From assembly GCF_030053115.1 (NCBI RefSeq), contig NZ_CP125619.1:187001-251000 (forward strand): 64,000 nt of DNA. The letters run 5' to 3'. The translations under genes and the position numbers were made by a program. The notes beneath the pieces are model-generated. The model was not told where the DNA came from. It saw nothing but the letters and a program-made list of their open reading frames with translations, and ran no database searches. Below are positions 45,104 through 55,063 of the stretch, piece after piece; position 1 is the stretch's first letter, and each line of letters begins with the position of its first letter. This stretch comes from Pseudomonas svalbardensis. Its GTDB lineage: Bacteria; Pseudomonadota; Gammaproteobacteria; Pseudomonadales; Pseudomonadaceae.

Positions 45104-46226
45104 AACCCAGCACCTCCACCTGTTGCGCCCAGTTGCCGGCGCGTTGACGCAATTCCTCTGCGCCGAGGGACGAACCGGTCACCGCCAGCAGCAATTGCCC
45201 GAGGGCATGGCCCTGAATCCGTTCCACGCCACCTTGCAGCAAACGCACGCGACCACCGAGGGCACTGAACAACGCGGCCAAGTCGGGCTCGTCGCTGGCG
45301 CTGCCGGTGAACTGCAAACGCAGCACAACAGCGGCGTCCGAGGACTGTGGATGTGCCTGCAAGCGGCTTTGCAGTTCTTCCGGCAAACCGTGTTGCAACG
45401 GCGCGAGCAAGGTTTTGCTGACCTCGTGCTGGGGGTTGCCAAAGACTTCCCAGACCGGCCCTTGTTCGACGATTCTCCCGTGTTCCAGCACGACGACTCG
45501 ATCACAGATATCGCGAATCACCGCCATCTCGTGGGTGATCAGCACGATGGTCAGGCCCAGGCGCTGATTGATCTCGCGCAGCAGGCCGAGGATTGATTGC
45601 GTGGTTTCCGGGTCCAGTGCCGAAGTGGCTTCGTCGCACAGCAGAATCGCCGGGTCATGCACCAAGGCGCGGGCGATGCCGACGCGCTGTTTCTGCCCGC
45701 CGGAAAGCTGCGCCGGGTAGGCCTTGTGTTTCTCTTGCAGGCCCACCAGCTCGAGCAATTCGCGGACTTTCTGCTCGCGTTTTTCCTTGGGCACACCGGC
45801 GACTTTCAGCGGCAATTCGACGTTCTGCCAAACCGTCTTGGCCGACATCAGATTGAAGTGCTGGAAGATCATGCCGATGCGCCGACGCAGCGCCACCAGG
45901 CGGTCTTCATCGAACTCGCCGATGTCGACCTGATCGATCAACACGCGGCCCGTGCTCGGTTGTTCCAGGCGGTTGATGGTGCGAATCAGCGATGACTTGC
46001 CGGCGCCGCTGCGGCCGATGATGCCGAACACCTCGCCGCGCTGGATCGCCAGGTCGATGCCGTGCAGCGCGGCGACCGGACCTTGCTGACCGTTGTAGGT
46101 TTTGCCCAGGCCGATGAAGCGTACGTGAGCACGGTTCAGGTCTGGGTGCAGTTCGGTTTGTATAGCATGCTCTGGGGTATGGGGGGGCTTTGGAATGTCC
46201 AGTCGCCGTAGGGTAGAGGTCGTCAT
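45093..46226 (-). CDS. metN: Methionine ABC transporter ATP-binding protein
   Basis: The 377-residue ATPase shows Walker [11 protein letters not shown]-loop [14 protein letters not shown], signature LSGGQKQR, Walker [16 protein letters not shown]-loop [10 protein letters not shown], and a C-terminal NIL-type domain (about residues 290-377) that in MetN binds methionine and inhibits transport. The N-terminus is extended by about 35 residues beyond the usual start (a later start is possible). Stop/start spacing to metQ is two bases. Confidence 0.93.
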   Translation of the reverse strand: MTTSTLRRLDIPKPPHTPEHAIQTELHPDLNRAHVRFIGLGKTYNGQQGPVAALHGIDLAIQRGEVFGIIGRSGAGKSSLIRTINRLEQPSTGRVLIDQVDIGEFDEDRLVALRRRIGMIFQHFNLMSAKTVWQNVELPLKVAGVPKEKREQKVRELLELVGLQEKHKAYPAQLSGGQKQRVGIARALVHDPAILLCDEATSALDPETTQSILGLLREINQRLGLTIVLITHEMAVIRDICDRVVVLEHGRIVEQGPVWEVFGNPQHEVSKTLLAPLQHGLPEELQSRLQAHPQSSDAAVVLRLQFTGSASDEPDLAALFSALGGRVRLLQGGVERIQGHALGQLLLAVTGSSLGAEELRQRAGNWAQQVEVLGYVV

Positions 46227-46228
46227 AT

Positions 46229-47038
46229 TCAGCTTTCCCAGCCAGCTTGGTAGAGCTTGCCGTGGGCTTTATCCAGCGCGGCTCGAACGGCCGGCGAATG
46301 CTGGTAGATGTCGACGAACTTGATCAGGCGCGGGTCGGTTTTGCTTTTTGGCTGGATCACGAACTGGATCACGTATTCCTTGTGATCGAGGCCGTCGAAC
46401 AGCAGGGCGGAGCCGGCATCGAAGGTCTTCGACAGGCGAATGTAGGCCGGGTAGCCCTGGACCAGATCGGCGTCGTCATAGGCGCGTACCAGTTGCACGG
46501 CTTCGACCTGAAGGATTTTGATCCTCTTCGGATTGGCGATGATGTCTTCTTCGGTGGCTTTGTAGCCGACACCCGGTTTGAGGGTGATCAGTCCGGCTTT
46601 GGCCAACAGTTGCAAACCACGACCGCTGTTGATCGGGTCGTTGGCGATCGCCACGCTGGCGCCTTCTGGCAGTTCATCGAAGCTTTTGTATTTCTTCGAG
46701 TAGAGGCCGACGTTGTTGATGATCCCCGGCGCGAACGGCACGAGGTCGAAACCGGCGGCGGCCTTGGCGTTTTCCAGGAACGGGACGTGCTGGAAGTAGT
46801 TCACGTCGATGTCGCCGGCGGCGAGGCTGACATTGGGCGCGATCCAGTCGCTGAACTCCACCAGGTCGACTTGCAGGCCTTGTTTCTTGGCTTCTTCGAC
46901 GGCGGCTTCCAGGGGAATGGCGAACGCGGCGGTGGTGCCGACTTTCAGCGGCGCGTCGGCGGCGAAGGTGATGGAGCTGAAAAGGCCGAGGGCCAGGGCC
47001 AGTGCTTTGACTGGGTGGGTCAGGAGTTTCTTGGTCAT
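46229..47038 (-). CDS. metQ: Methionine-binding protein MetQ
   Basis: The 269-residue protein has a Sec signal peptide (cleavage after TFA near residue 26), then the MetQ pattern [71 protein letters not shown]. No lipobox cysteine is seen. It differs clearly from the MetQ-like protein at 31139, so the two are paralogues with possibly different ligands. ATG 47038 (MTKKLL) is preferred over frame extension to 47113. Confidence 0.9.
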   Translation of the reverse strand: MTKKLLTHPVKALALALGLFSSITFAADAPLKVGTTAAFAIPLEAAVEEAKKQGLQVDLVEFSDWIAPNVSLAAGDIDVNYFQHVPFLENAKAAAGFDLVPFAPGIINNVGLYSKKYKSFDELPEGASVAIANDPINSGRGLQLLAKAGLITLKPGVGYKATEEDIIANPKRIKILQVEAVQLVRAYDDADLVQGYPAYIRLSKTFDAGSALLFDGLDHKEYVIQFVIQPKSKTDPRLIKFVDIYQHSPAVRAALDKAHGKLYQAGWES

Positions 47039-47084
47039 GGTGGGGTTTCCAGTCAGTGCATGAATGTGTGGTGTTTGGGCGGGC

Positions 47085-47188
47085 CTCTTCGCGGGCAAGT
47101 CGGATCGCCGCACCGCTCGCTCCTACGGGGGAACTGTGATCGCACGGGCGATGTAAAACCTGTAGGAGCGAGGCTTGCCCGCGAAGCT
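47085..47188. repeat. REP-like palindromic element (GTAGGAGCGA type)
   Basis: CTTCGCGGGCAAGTCGGATC with CGCTCGCTCCTAC on the left and GTAGGAGCGAGGCTTGCCCG on the right form an imperfect palindrome between metQ and the monooxygenase gene. It could also stabilise or separate the transcripts. Confidence 0.7.
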
Positions 47189-47189
47189 T

Positions 47190-48548
47190 TTAGCGTCGGA
47201 ACGCAGATCCGGTATGTTGCTCTGGCAAATGCGCTTCACCGTGAAACAGTTTTTCCCGCAGGCTGCCAGGGTCGTAAGCGGTCTTGTACGACCCTCTGCG
47301 TTGCAATTCCGGAATCACAAGCTCAATGAAATCCACATAGCTTTCCGGCGTGACAATTCGCGTCAGATTGAAGCCATCCAGCCCGGTTTCCGCGATCCAC
47401 GATTCCAGCTCATCAGCCACTTGCTCAGGCGAACCGACCACCGTGATGTAGCGACCACCAAGCGCGTGTTGCTCGAGTAATTTGCGGCGGGTCCAGTCGT
47501 TGTTTTGCAGGTTCTTGGTGGCGGACTGGATCGCGTTGCTCTTCACGTACTGGATTGGTTCGTCGATTTCGTACTCGGAAAAATCGATCCCGGTGGAGGC
47601 CGAGAAATGCGCCACGCCGGCCTCGGCACTGGCGTAGCTCAAGTACTCGGCGTGCTTGGCCCAGGCCAGTTCTTCGGTGGCGCCGACAATCACGCTCAGC
47701 CCCATGAACACCTTGATGTCCTCAGGATTGCGCCCGGCCTCAACGGCACTGGCGCGCACCTTGTCCACTTGAATCTTGGTCGATGGTTTGTTCTGGCCGC
47801 TGATGAACACGCACTCGGCATGTCGCCCGGCGAACAGCAAACCACGATCCGAACTGCCGGCCTGGAACAGCACGGGTGTGCGCTGCGGCGACGGCTCGCA
47901 GAGGTGATAACCCTCGACCTGATAGAACTCGCCCTTGTGCTCGACCTTGTGCACTTTCTCGGGCTGCGCATAGATCCGCTGTTGCGGATCGTTAAGCACC
48001 GCGCCGTTTTCCCAGCTGCCTTCCCAGAGTTTGTAGAGCACTTGCAGGTATTCATCGGCCTGGTCGTAACGACGGTCGTGTTCCACCTGTTCACTCAAAC
48101 CCATGGCCTTGGCGGCGCTGTCGAGGTAGCCGGTGACGATGTTCCAGCCGACCCGGCCGCGACTCAGATGGTCGAGCGTGGACATGCGTCGGGCGAACAG
48201 ATACGGCGGTTCGTAAGTCAGGTTGGCGGTGAGACCGAAGCCAAGGTTTTTGGTGACCGCGGCCATGGCCGAGACCAACAGCAGCGGGTCATTGACCGGC
48301 AACTGGATCGACTCTTTGAGCGGTACGTCCACCGAGTTTTGGTAGACGTCGTACACGCCGACGATGTCAGCGATGAACAGGCCATCGAACAGTCCGCGCT
48401 CCAGCAATTGCGCCAGTTCGGTCCAGTATTCGATCGTTTTGTATTGGGTTGAAGTGTCCCGGGGATGCGTCCACAGACCATGGTTGATGTGCCCGATGCA
48501 GTTCATGTTGAACGCGTTGAGCAGGATCTTCTTTTTGGCATCGGCCAT
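47190..48548 (-). CDS. LLM-class flavin-dependent monooxygenase (NtaA/SnaA/DszA family)
   Basis: The 452-residue FMNH2-dependent monooxygenase of the bacterial-luciferase-like fold has NHGLWTHPRDTSTQYKTIEYW at the N-terminus, the family blocks LSRGRVGWNIVTGY and TPVLFQAGSSDRGLLFAGRHAE, and VVGSPEQVADELE near the C-terminus. Members oxidise sulfones, sulfonates, thiophenes or NTA; it needs a flavin reductase not visible here. It is downstream of two SfnB-type genes and next to metNIQ, so a sulfur substrate is likely. The last codon-start overlap with the SfnB gene is one base. Confidence 0.87.
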   Translation of the reverse strand: MADAKKKILLNAFNMNCIGHINHGLWTHPRDTSTQYKTIEYWTELAQLLERGLFDGLFIADIVGVYDVYQNSVDVPLKESIQLPVNDPLLLVSAMAAVTKNLGFGLTANLTYEPPYLFARRMSTLDHLSRGRVGWNIVTGYLDSAAKAMGLSEQVEHDRRYDQADEYLQVLYKLWEGSWENGAVLNDPQQRIYAQPEKVHKVEHKGEFYQVEGYHLCEPSPQRTPVLFQAGSSDRGLLFAGRHAECVFISGQNKPSTKIQVDKVRASAVEAGRNPEDIKVFMGLSVIVGATEELAWAKHAEYLSYASAEAGVAHFSASTGIDFSEYEIDEPIQYVKSNAIQSATKNLQNNDWTRRKLLEQHALGGRYITVVGSPEQVADELESWIAETGLDGFNLTRIVTPESYVDFIELVIPELQRRGSYKTAYDPGSLREKLFHGEAHLPEQHTGSAFRR

Positions 48549-49741
48549 CAGATGGTCCCCCGCAGTGGCGGGTTTTCATCGTTGAGGTAGTAATTGCCGA
48601 CCGCGTGATACTTCCAGCGCACAGGGTCGTGCAGCGTGTGTACCCGAGCGTTGCGCCAGTGACGGTCCAGACCCTGTTCGATCAGGGTTGCCTGGCTGCC
48701 GGCCAGTTCAAACAGCGTGCTGCCAGCGGCGAGGGAAATCTCGGTGCTGATGGCGCGGGCTTCGGCGACGGCAATCGACGCGGCGGCGACGGTCTCGGCG
48801 TTGGTCTTGGCCTGAGCCTTGTCGAGGAATTCGCCGGAGCGTTCCAGCAAGGCTTCGGTGGCGTGCAGACGAATGCTCAAGTGGCCGAAGCTCTTGATGG
48901 TCAGTGGGTCTTCGGTGGCTTTGTCGTTGCCGGAATCGATCCACGGCCGGGTCTTGGTGCGTACGAAATGCAGCGCATCTTCATAGGCGGCGCGGGCGAT
49001 GCCGGTGTCGATAGCAGCATGAAGAATCTGCGCCAGCGGGCCGACGGTGGTCGGGCGCTCGAACGCGCTCTGAAACGGGATCACGTCTTCGGCGGCGACG
49101 TAGACGTCTTCAAACACCACCGAACCGCTGCCGGTGGTGCGCTGGCCGAAGCCGCTCCAGTCGTCGATCACCGTCAGACCCTTGGCGTTACGAGGGACGA
49201 AAGCGAGTTGCTGAACACCGTTTTCGTCCACGACCGACGTCGGAATGCGCTGAGCATAAATAGCGCCCGTGGCGTAAAACTTGCGGCCGTTGATGCGATA
49301 GCCGTCACCGCCGCGGGTCAGGCTGGTGACGCGGTCATGGGCGGTTTTGGTCCCCAGTTCCGCGAGGGCATTGCCGAAGCGTTGGCCGGCCAGCACTTCT
49401 GCGTACAGGCGTTTTTTCTGCTCTTCGCTGCCATTCACCCGCAACACTTCGAGCGCGTAGAAATGGTTCTGCGGAATCTGGCCGAGGGAACCGTCAGCCT
49501 GGGCGATCAGCGCGATCACCTTGGCCAAGGTGACGTTGGAAACCCCGGCGCCGCCATATTCTTTTGGCACGCTGATGCCCCAAAGACCCGAGCGGGAAAA
49601 CACTTCCAGTTCCGGGTGTGGCAAACGGCGTTCGCGGTCGCGCAGGGCGCTGTCGCGTTTGAAATCTTCGGCCAGGTCACTGGCGACGATCAGGGCTTGC
49701 TCATCGCTGGTTATGACCGCGACGTGGTGAGAAAGAGTCAT
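48548..49741 (-). CDS. SfnB-family sulfur acquisition oxidoreductase 1
   Basis: The 397-residue acyl-CoA-dehydrogenase-fold flavin monooxygenase has FSRSGLWGISVPKEYGGAGVSN, ADGSLGQIPQNHFYALE, GRKFYATGA and the C-terminal LDRHWRNARVHTLHDPVRWK typical of SfnB/DszC. SfnB is tied to dimethyl sulfone use in P. putida. ATG 49741 (MTLSHHV) is chosen; the frame is open to 50179 over the neighbouring gene and that extension is rejected. The stop and next start overlap at 48548. Confidence 0.9.
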   Translation of the reverse strand: MTLSHHVAVITSDEQALIVASDLAEDFKRDSALRDRERRLPHPELEVFSRSGLWGISVPKEYGGAGVSNVTLAKVIALIAQADGSLGQIPQNHFYALEVLRVNGSEEQKKRLYAEVLAGQRFGNALAELGTKTAHDRVTSLTRGGDGYRINGRKFYATGAIYAQRIPTSVVDENGVQQLAFVPRNAKGLTVIDDWSGFGQRTTGSGSVVFEDVYVAAEDVIPFQSAFERPTTVGPLAQILHAAIDTGIARAAYEDALHFVRTKTRPWIDSGNDKATEDPLTIKSFGHLSIRLHATEALLERSGEFLDKAQAKTNAETVAAASIAVAEARAISTEISLAAGSTLFELAGSQATLIEQGLDRHWRNARVHTLHDPVRWKYHAVGNYYLNDENPPLRGTI

Positions 49742-49779
49742 GTGTTTCTCCAGAGATCTGGTCAAAAGTGTTCTGGTCG

Positions 49780-51021
49780 TTAAATCCAGGAATGCCGAGC
49801 GGGCAAAGTGCCGTTCAGGTGATAGGTGCCGACTGCGTGATATTTCCAGCGCACCGGATCGTGCAGCGTGTGCACGCGGGCGTTGCGCCAATGGCGGTCG
49901 AGGTTGAATTCGGCGAGGGTCGCGCGGCTGCCGGCCAGTTCGAAAAGCTTTTCGCTGGCCAGCAGCGAGATCTCGGTGGTCAGCACTTTGGCTTCGGCCA
50001 CGGCAATCGACGCGCGCGCGGCGGACTCGGCGGTGAGGGGCGCGGCGTTGACTTGATCGAGCACTTGCCCGGCTTTGCGCAGCAGCGCTTCGGCGGCGTG
50101 CAGTTCGATTTTCAGTTTGCCGATGTCGGCGATCACATAGAGGTCGTCGCTGGCCCGTTCGACCTTGGCGTCGATCCACGGCCGTGCACGGGTTTTCACG
50201 AAATCGATGGCGTCGTCGATGGCGCCCCGGGCGATGCCGGCGTCAATGGCTGCTTGAATCAGCTGCGACACGGCACCCTGAATGTTCGGGCTGTCATTGA
50301 TCTTCCAGTTATCCACCACCAGCTCGGCGTCGACCTGCACGTTGTTGAGCAAAATGGTGCCGCTGGCGGTGGTGCGTTGGCCGAAGCCCGACCAGTCATC
50401 CACGATGCGCAGGCCCGGTGTACCGCGGCGGACGAAGGCCAGAACCTGCTTGCCATCGTCGTTCAGCGCCTTGACGGCGACCCAGTGGGCGAACAGGGCG
50501 CCGGTGGAATAGAACTTCTGCCCGTTGAGGACGAAGCCGTCGCCGTTGGCGGTGATTCGCGCCTTGAGTTCAAGGGTGTTTTTGGTACCGCGTTCAGGTC
50601 CCGCGTTACCGATTCGCCAGCCGTCAAGCACGCTTTTGAACAGCTGTTTTTTCTGCGATTCAGTGGCGCTGCCGAGCACCAGGTTGAGAATGCCGAACTG
50701 GTTTTGCGGGATCTGTCCCAATGCCGGGTCGGCAGCGGAAATGATCGCGAATACGTCGGCAACCGTGACGAACGAAACCTGCGGGCCACCGTACTCACGC
50801 GGGATGGCAATGCTGCCCAGGCCGCTGCGGGTGAACTGTTCGATTTCCGACCATGGCAGCTTGCGCTGCTGGTCGCGTTTGGCTGCTTGCAGGCGAGCGA
50901 CTTGCGCCAGCTCATGGGCGGCCTTGATGGCTTGTGCGTCGTTGCGCAAGACCTGCGCGGGCAACAACAGGGGGGCGATATCCAGATCACTCTGGACGAT
51001 TGCATCTGCCAGACTGGACAT
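49780..51021 (-). CDS. SfnB-family sulfur acquisition oxidoreductase 2
   Basis: The 413-residue paralogue has the same blocks (QFTRSGLGSIAIPREYGGPQVSF, ADPALGQIPQNQFGIL, GQKFYSTGALFAHW, LDRHWRNARVHTLHDPVRWKYH) but a different N-terminus. The two SfnB genes are adjacent and in the same orientation, so this is a tandem duplication with divergence, possibly giving different substrate ranges. Upstream lies an AT-rich region with a TTATTCC motif (51201-51213). Confidence 0.9.
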   Translation of the reverse strand: MSSLADAIVQSDLDIAPLLLPAQVLRNDAQAIKAAHELAQVARLQAAKRDQQRKLPWSEIEQFTRSGLGSIAIPREYGGPQVSFVTVADVFAIISAADPALGQIPQNQFGILNLVLGSATESQKKQLFKSVLDGWRIGNAGPERGTKNTLELKARITANGDGFVLNGQKFYSTGALFAHWVAVKALNDDGKQVLAFVRRGTPGLRIVDDWSGFGQRTTASGTILLNNVQVDAELVVDNWKINDSPNIQGAVSQLIQAAIDAGIARGAIDDAIDFVKTRARPWIDAKVERASDDLYVIADIGKLKIELHAAEALLRKAGQVLDQVNAAPLTAESAARASIAVAEAKVLTTEISLLASEKLFELAGSRATLAEFNLDRHWRNARVHTLHDPVRWKYHAVGTYHLNGTLPARHSWI

Positions 51022-51200
51022 CAGTGCCGCTCCTTGGCTGCACGCAATGCCCTGGCGATCTGCACTGGGGTGATTGTGTTCCGGACCATACCTACCTCAC
51101 ATCTCATGGAAACGTCGCGAGGGTTGCGACGAACGAAAACAAGAATGTCCGGTGGTCCGGTACATATACCCTAAGCGTGTATAAAAAATTAATAAACTAA

Positions 51201-51213
51201 CTTTTAGGAATAA
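51201..51213. promoter_or_regulatory. TTATTC-type motif upstream of sfnB2
   Basis: On the minus strand TTATTCCTAAAAG lies about 180 bases before the sfnB2 ATG and is followed by TTAGTTTATT. It resembles the motifs at 29228, 55044 and 19175. The gap 51022-51377 also contains the palindromic repeat copy 2. Confidence 0.45.
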
Positions 51214-51230
51214 GCATAGAAGGGGTCTCA

Positions 51231-51379
51231 CAGATCCTTCTAGCAGCTGGCAAAGCCTGCGTTCGGCTGCGTAGCAGTCGTGAAATCAGGCGTCGCGGTC
51301 ATTCAGGTTAATCGCGGACTCAGGATTTACGACTGCTGCGCAGCCGAACGCAGGCTTCGCCAGCTGCTACAGGGATCTC
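51231..51379. repeat. 135-150-bp palindromic repeat, copy 2
   Basis: Inverted ends around CAGCTGGCAAAGCCTGCGTT and AACGCAGGCTTCGCCAGCTG, framed by AGATCC and GGATCT. It matches copy 1 at 38062-38196 over most of its length. It reaches the stop codon of the next minus-strand gene. Confidence 0.8.
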
Positions 51380-52142
51380 AGTGTTTGCGGGGTTCGGCGG
51401 CCATGAGTATCTCCTTTGGCCGGGCCTTCAAATAGGGATTGGCGCAACCGATCTTCAGCCTGCGCGGTGGTGCCCAGCGGGAGTTGTTGCCCACCCGGTC
51501 GAGGATGCAGTAAGTCACTTCCAGCCGCAGGTCTTCGCCGGCTTCGAGAATGATCGCCGGCGGCACCCAGACCTGGATCGGCTGGCCGACATCGCCGGCC
51601 TTGAGTCGTGGCAGATCCATGCGCACATCGCCCCAGCGCAGGGTGATTTCGTCGTCGGCGGCCATGTTCAGGTAAGGCTCGATGGTCAATGGAACGCCGC
51701 GCTTGATCTGGTTCGGATTGACTCCCTGACGGCGAATGGTCTCGGGGATATTCACGGGCTCCAGACTCTGGTTTTCATCGCCGCACAGCGCAGACGGTTG
51801 GCCGCCGGGGCAGTCGAGTTTGATCTGCACCCGTCTGGCGGCGGACAGGGTTGGCCCTTGCCCGATCTGCATGATCCGGTAGTGAACGCGCGAGGTGCCA
51901 TTGGCGATGAAGCTCTCGGGCACACGCAGTTGCACCGGTTGGCCGACATCGTTGGCCGTCAGCACTCTGGAGGCCACGTAGCAGTTGTCCCAGAACAATT
52001 CGATCAGGTCGCCTTCGTCCATGCCGGAGTAGGGCGCCACATCGATCAGCAGGCGCGCCGCCGAGGTGATGTTGATGCAGGTCTTGTGAGATTGCGCCAG
52101 GGTCGGGGCCGCAAGCTCGGGTTTGTTCGAAGTGCTTGTCAT
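51378..52142 (-). CDS. Hypothetical protein with two repeated beta domains
   Basis: The 254-residue protein has no signal peptide or membrane segment. Two similar domains occur: about residues 22-112 (GDLIELFWDN..., LTANDVGQPVQLRVP, YRIMQ, AARRVQI) and about 146-236 (DEITLRWGDVRM, LKAGDVGQPIQVWVP, EVTYCILD, PPRRLKI). The shared pattern is an internal duplication of an immunoglobulin-like beta sandwich. Family and role are not recognised. The AT-rich 500-base region to the right probably contains its promoter. Confidence 0.7.
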   Translation of the reverse strand: MTSTSNKPELAAPTLAQSHKTCINITSAARLLIDVAPYSGMDEGDLIELFWDNCYVASRVLTANDVGQPVQLRVPESFIANGTSRVHYRIMQIGQGPTLSAARRVQIKLDCPGGQPSALCGDENQSLEPVNIPETIRRQGVNPNQIKRGVPLTIEPYLNMAADDEITLRWGDVRMDLPRLKAGDVGQPIQVWVPPAIILEAGEDLRLEVTYCILDRVGNNSRWAPPRRLKIGCANPYLKARPKEILMAAEPRKH

Positions 52143-52644
52143 GGGGGTTCTCCTTGAAGCCTTGCAGCGAAAGTCCGTTTCTGAAAGTTTGAAAGGCGTG
52201 AATTACCGAGCAACAAAGTTATTCGCTATTTGTGAGATTAAATAATGAATGAGTTTGAGGTTTAACGCCTGTTGGAGACTAGATAAGAGTGCGCTTGAAT
52301 AGGTGTCAATAGAGTTTGCTAGTTAAGTGTTGGATCTAGTGTTATTCAGAAAAATCCTACGTGTTGAAGTTAATAAGCTGCACCGCTCTGTCGACTTTTA
52401 CCTTGTTTTATGGGCTTTCAGCGCTCTGCTGACGGGGAAGGCCGGTTCGGTGAGGGCGCTGGGTTTGGCGGATTTTAGGCGAGGTTATTCTGTTGCAGGA
52501 CATATATATGTACCGCACGCAGCAATAAAAAATTATCTATTGTTCGGGTGGATGAATAAGCGAAGAGAATATATCGAGAGGTTTTGTTAGTAGGGGTGGT
52601 TGTCACTTCCGTCCATGGAAATTGACAAGTAGTGAAGCGATATT
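52143..52644. other. AT-rich 500-base gap without convincing gene
   Basis: Base composition is clearly lower in GC than around it. One frame (52327-52590, GTG start, 87 residues) has no ribosome site or recognisable domain and is not accepted. The gap likely holds the promoter for the hypothetical protein gene and the 3' end of the cystine operon. Confidence 0.5.
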
Positions 52645-53400
52645 TCAGTGGTGAGCGTTATTCAGGAACTTGCTGAGAAACTGCTTAGTCCGCTCTTCTT
52701 TCGGGTTGGCAAACAGCGCCTTGGCTTCGCCTTGTTCGACGATCACACCCTTGTCGAAAAACACCACGCGGTTCGCCACGTCCCGGGCAAAGCCCATTTC
52801 GTGGGTGACGATGACCATGGTGCGTCGCTCTTCGGCGAGGCTGCGGATGGTCGCCAGTACTTCACCCACCAGCTCCGGGTCGAGGGCTGAGGTAGGTTCG
52901 TCGAACAGAATCACTTCCGGCTCCATCGCCAGCGCGCGGGCAATCGCCACACGCTGTTGCTGACCACCGGAAAGGCGTCGCGGGTAAGCGTCTTCCTTGC
53001 CCGCCAGGCCAACCCTGGCCAAGAGCTTTTTACCCAAGGCAACGGCTTCGGCATGTGGGATTTTTTTCACCACGATCGGGCCTTCGATGACGTTTTCCAG
53101 GGCGGTGCGATGGGGGAACAGGTTGAAGCTCTGGAACACGAAACCTACGTGCTGGCGTAACCGTCGTACCAGGCTCTGCTGCTGGTTCAACGGGCGGCTG
53201 CCATCGATCTCGATGTCACCGACCTTGATCCGGCCGCTGGTGGGTTCTTCCAGGAAATTCAGGCAACGCAGGAACGTTGTTTTACCCGAGCCGCTAGGCC
53301 CGATGATCGCCACCACCTCGCCTTCCTTCACTTGCAGATCGATGCCGTTGAGCACCACTTGACCCTTGAACTGCTTTGTCAGTTTTTCCACGACAATCAT
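52645..53400 (-). CDS. tcyN: Cystine-type ABC transporter ATP-binding protein
   Basis: The 251-residue ATPase shows Walker [11 protein letters not shown]-loop [15 protein letters not shown], signature LSGGQQQR, Walker [15 protein letters not shown] and H-loop [10 protein letters not shown]. It is the last gene of a three-gene minus-strand cassette with permease and binding protein, next to D-cysteine desulfhydrase, hence the cystine assignment. Confidence 0.87.
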   Translation of the reverse strand: MIVVEKLTKQFKGQVVLNGIDLQVKEGEVVAIIGPSGSGKTTFLRCLNFLEEPTSGRIKVGDIEIDGSRPLNQQQSLVRRLRQHVGFVFQSFNLFPHRTALENVIEGPIVVKKIPHAEAVALGKKLLARVGLAGKEDAYPRRLSGGQQQRVAIARALAMEPEVILFDEPTSALDPELVGEVLATIRSLAEERRTMVIVTHEMGFARDVANRVVFFDKGVIVEQGEAKALFANPKEERTKQFLSKFLNNAHH

Positions 53401-53404
53401 TGGG

Positions 53405-54070
53405 TCAGGACTCCAGGTCGTGCCGATTGACCCGTGCTTCCAACTGGTTCTGCAGGTGCGAAAGCACCGTGGCCAGAATCCAGTAGATCAGCGCGGCGGC
53501 AAGGTACATGGTGAAAATTTCAAAGGTACGGGCGGTAATCAGCTGCGCCTGACGGAACAGTTCCGGCACCTGAATAGTGGCTGCCAGCGCGGTGTCCTTC
53601 ACAAGCGAAATGAAGCTGTTGCCCAGCGGTGGCAGGGCCGTGCGCATCGCTTGCGGCAGGATGGCCCGACGCAGGGTCTGCGCACGGGTCATGCCGATAC
53701 TCGCGGCGGCTTCCCACTGACCGCGCTCAATGGAGCTGATCGCGGCGCGGAGGATTTCGCAGGCATAGGCCGCCATGTTAAGCGAGAAGCCGATCAGGGC
53801 CGCCGGCAGCGGATCAAGTTCGATGCCCAATTGCGGCAAGCCGTAATAGATCACGAACAGTTGCACCAGCAACGGTGTGCCGCGAAAGAACGACACGTAG
53901 ATGCGGGCGATCCAGCTCACCAGTTTGAAGCGCGACAGTCGCATCAATGCCAGGCCGAAGCCCATCACCAGGCCGAAGAACATCCCGCCCAAGCTCAAGA
54001 TTACCGTGTAATACGCGCCCTTCAGCAGGAAGGGCGCGGAATCCAGCGCGAGTTGGAAAGCTTCTTCCAT
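53405..54070 (-). CDS. tcyL: Cystine-type ABC transporter permease
   Basis: The 221-residue permease has [22 protein letters not shown], typical of the amino-acid permease family, and the EAA loop ([26 protein letters not shown]). It overlaps the binding-protein gene by one base and lies four bases before tcyN. Confidence 0.87.
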   Translation of the reverse strand: MEEAFQLALDSAPFLLKGAYYTVILSLGGMFFGLVMGFGLALMRLSRFKLVSWIARIYVSFFRGTPLLVQLFVIYYGLPQLGIELDPLPAALIGFSLNMAAYACEILRAAISSIERGQWEAAASIGMTRAQTLRRAILPQAMRTALPPLGNSFISLVKDTALAATIQVPELFRQAQLITARTFEIFTMYLAAALIYWILATVLSHLQNQLEARVNRHDLES

Positions 54071-54870
54071 TATTTAGTGACGTCAGCGCTGAAGTATTTT
54101 TCCGAAAGCTTTTTCAGCGTACCGTCGGCACGCAGCTTGTCGATGGCCTTGTTCACTGCTGCCAGCAACTCAGGCTCGCCTTTGCGCAGGGCGATGCCAG
54201 CTTCCTGGCGGGAGAACGCTTCGCCGGCGGCGGCAGTGTCCTTGGCCTTCTTGGCGTATTCCAGCGCGGCGAGGCGGTCGATCAGAATGGCGTCGATGCG
54301 GCCGACGCGCAGATCCTGGAACTTGGTCGGATCATCGTCATAGGTCTTGATGATGGCTTTTGGCTGATTGTCCTTGAGCCACTGCTCGTAGTTGGTGCCC
54401 AGGCCTACACCGACTTTTTTGCCGGCCAGATCGGCGGCAGTCTTGATGTTCAGCTCCGCAGCCTTCTTGGTTAGCACCAGCGCCTGAATCCCGGAAACGG
54501 TGTACGGCTCGGAGAAGTCATACTTCTTCTTGCGCTCTTCGGAGATGGTTACCTGGTTGATCACGGCGTCCAGACGTTTGGATTCCAGGGCTGCGAGGAT
54601 GCCGTCCCATTTGGTTGGTTGCAGTTTGACCTTCACGCCCAGCTCTTTGGCCAGGGCTTCGGAGAACTCGACTTCGAAGCCGGCCAGCTTGCCGTCGGCG
54701 TCGACGAAACTGAACGGTGGATAAGTGCCTTCCAGACCGACGTTGATAACGCCAGCGTCTTTGATTTTTTGCAGCTGCTCACCGGCAACTGCTTGCCCCA
54801 ACAGACCGGCGCTCAGCGCCAGGCCCAACGAACCAACCAGCAGGTTTCGACGTAGTGCAGAAAAATTCAT
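54070..54870 (-). CDS. tcyJ: Cystine-binding periplasmic protein
   Basis: The 266-residue protein has a Sec signal peptide (cleavage after AVA near residue 29) and an SBP_bac_3 domain (KDAGVINVGLEGTYPPFSFV, GFEVEFSEALAKELG, NQVTISEERKKKYDFSEPYT). This matches FliY/TcyJ-type cystine binders, which in Pseudomonas also take up D-cysteine and related compounds. The operon is followed on its upstream side by D-cysteine desulfhydrase. Confidence 0.87.
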   Translation of the reverse strand: MNFSALRRNLLVGSLGLALSAGLLGQAVAGEQLQKIKDAGVINVGLEGTYPPFSFVDADGKLAGFEVEFSEALAKELGVKVKLQPTKWDGILAALESKRLDAVINQVTISEERKKKYDFSEPYTVSGIQALVLTKKAAELNIKTAADLAGKKVGVGLGTNYEQWLKDNQPKAIIKTYDDDPTKFQDLRVGRIDAILIDRLAALEYAKKAKDTAAAGEAFSRQEAGIALRKGEPELLAAVNKAIDKLRADGTLKKLSEKYFSADVTK

Positions 54871-55043
54871 GACAAGCCCCTGTGTTTTCTTATGGAAGAC
54901 GCTTTAGGAATGTTGGCAAATTCGGGAATTGAACGACTGCGATATCCTGCCCTAAAGCATCGTATGCGTCTCGCTGCAAATTCGCCTGCGGCGCGACTAT
55001 ATGACGAGGCTTTTAGATAGGAAAATAATAAATATTAAGTTTG

Positions 55044-55062
55044 TTATTCTTTAATCGAATAT
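55044..55062. promoter_or_regulatory. TTATTC-type motif upstream of tcyJ
   Basis: TTATTCTTTAATCGAATA lies about 175 bases before the tcyJ ATG. It is the closest match to the motif at 29228. The region 54871-55106 also contains a TGATCGTTCCCACGC repeat (55064-55098). Confidence 0.5.
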
Positions 55063-55063
55063 T

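Noticed and set aside
48548..50179. Longer version of SfnB 1 starting in the neighbouring gene
   Set aside because: The extra 146 residues overlap the second SfnB gene in another frame; ATG 49741 gives the normal family length.
52327..52590. 87-residue GTG-start frame in the AT-rich gap
   Set aside because: No ribosome site, domain or codon-use support.
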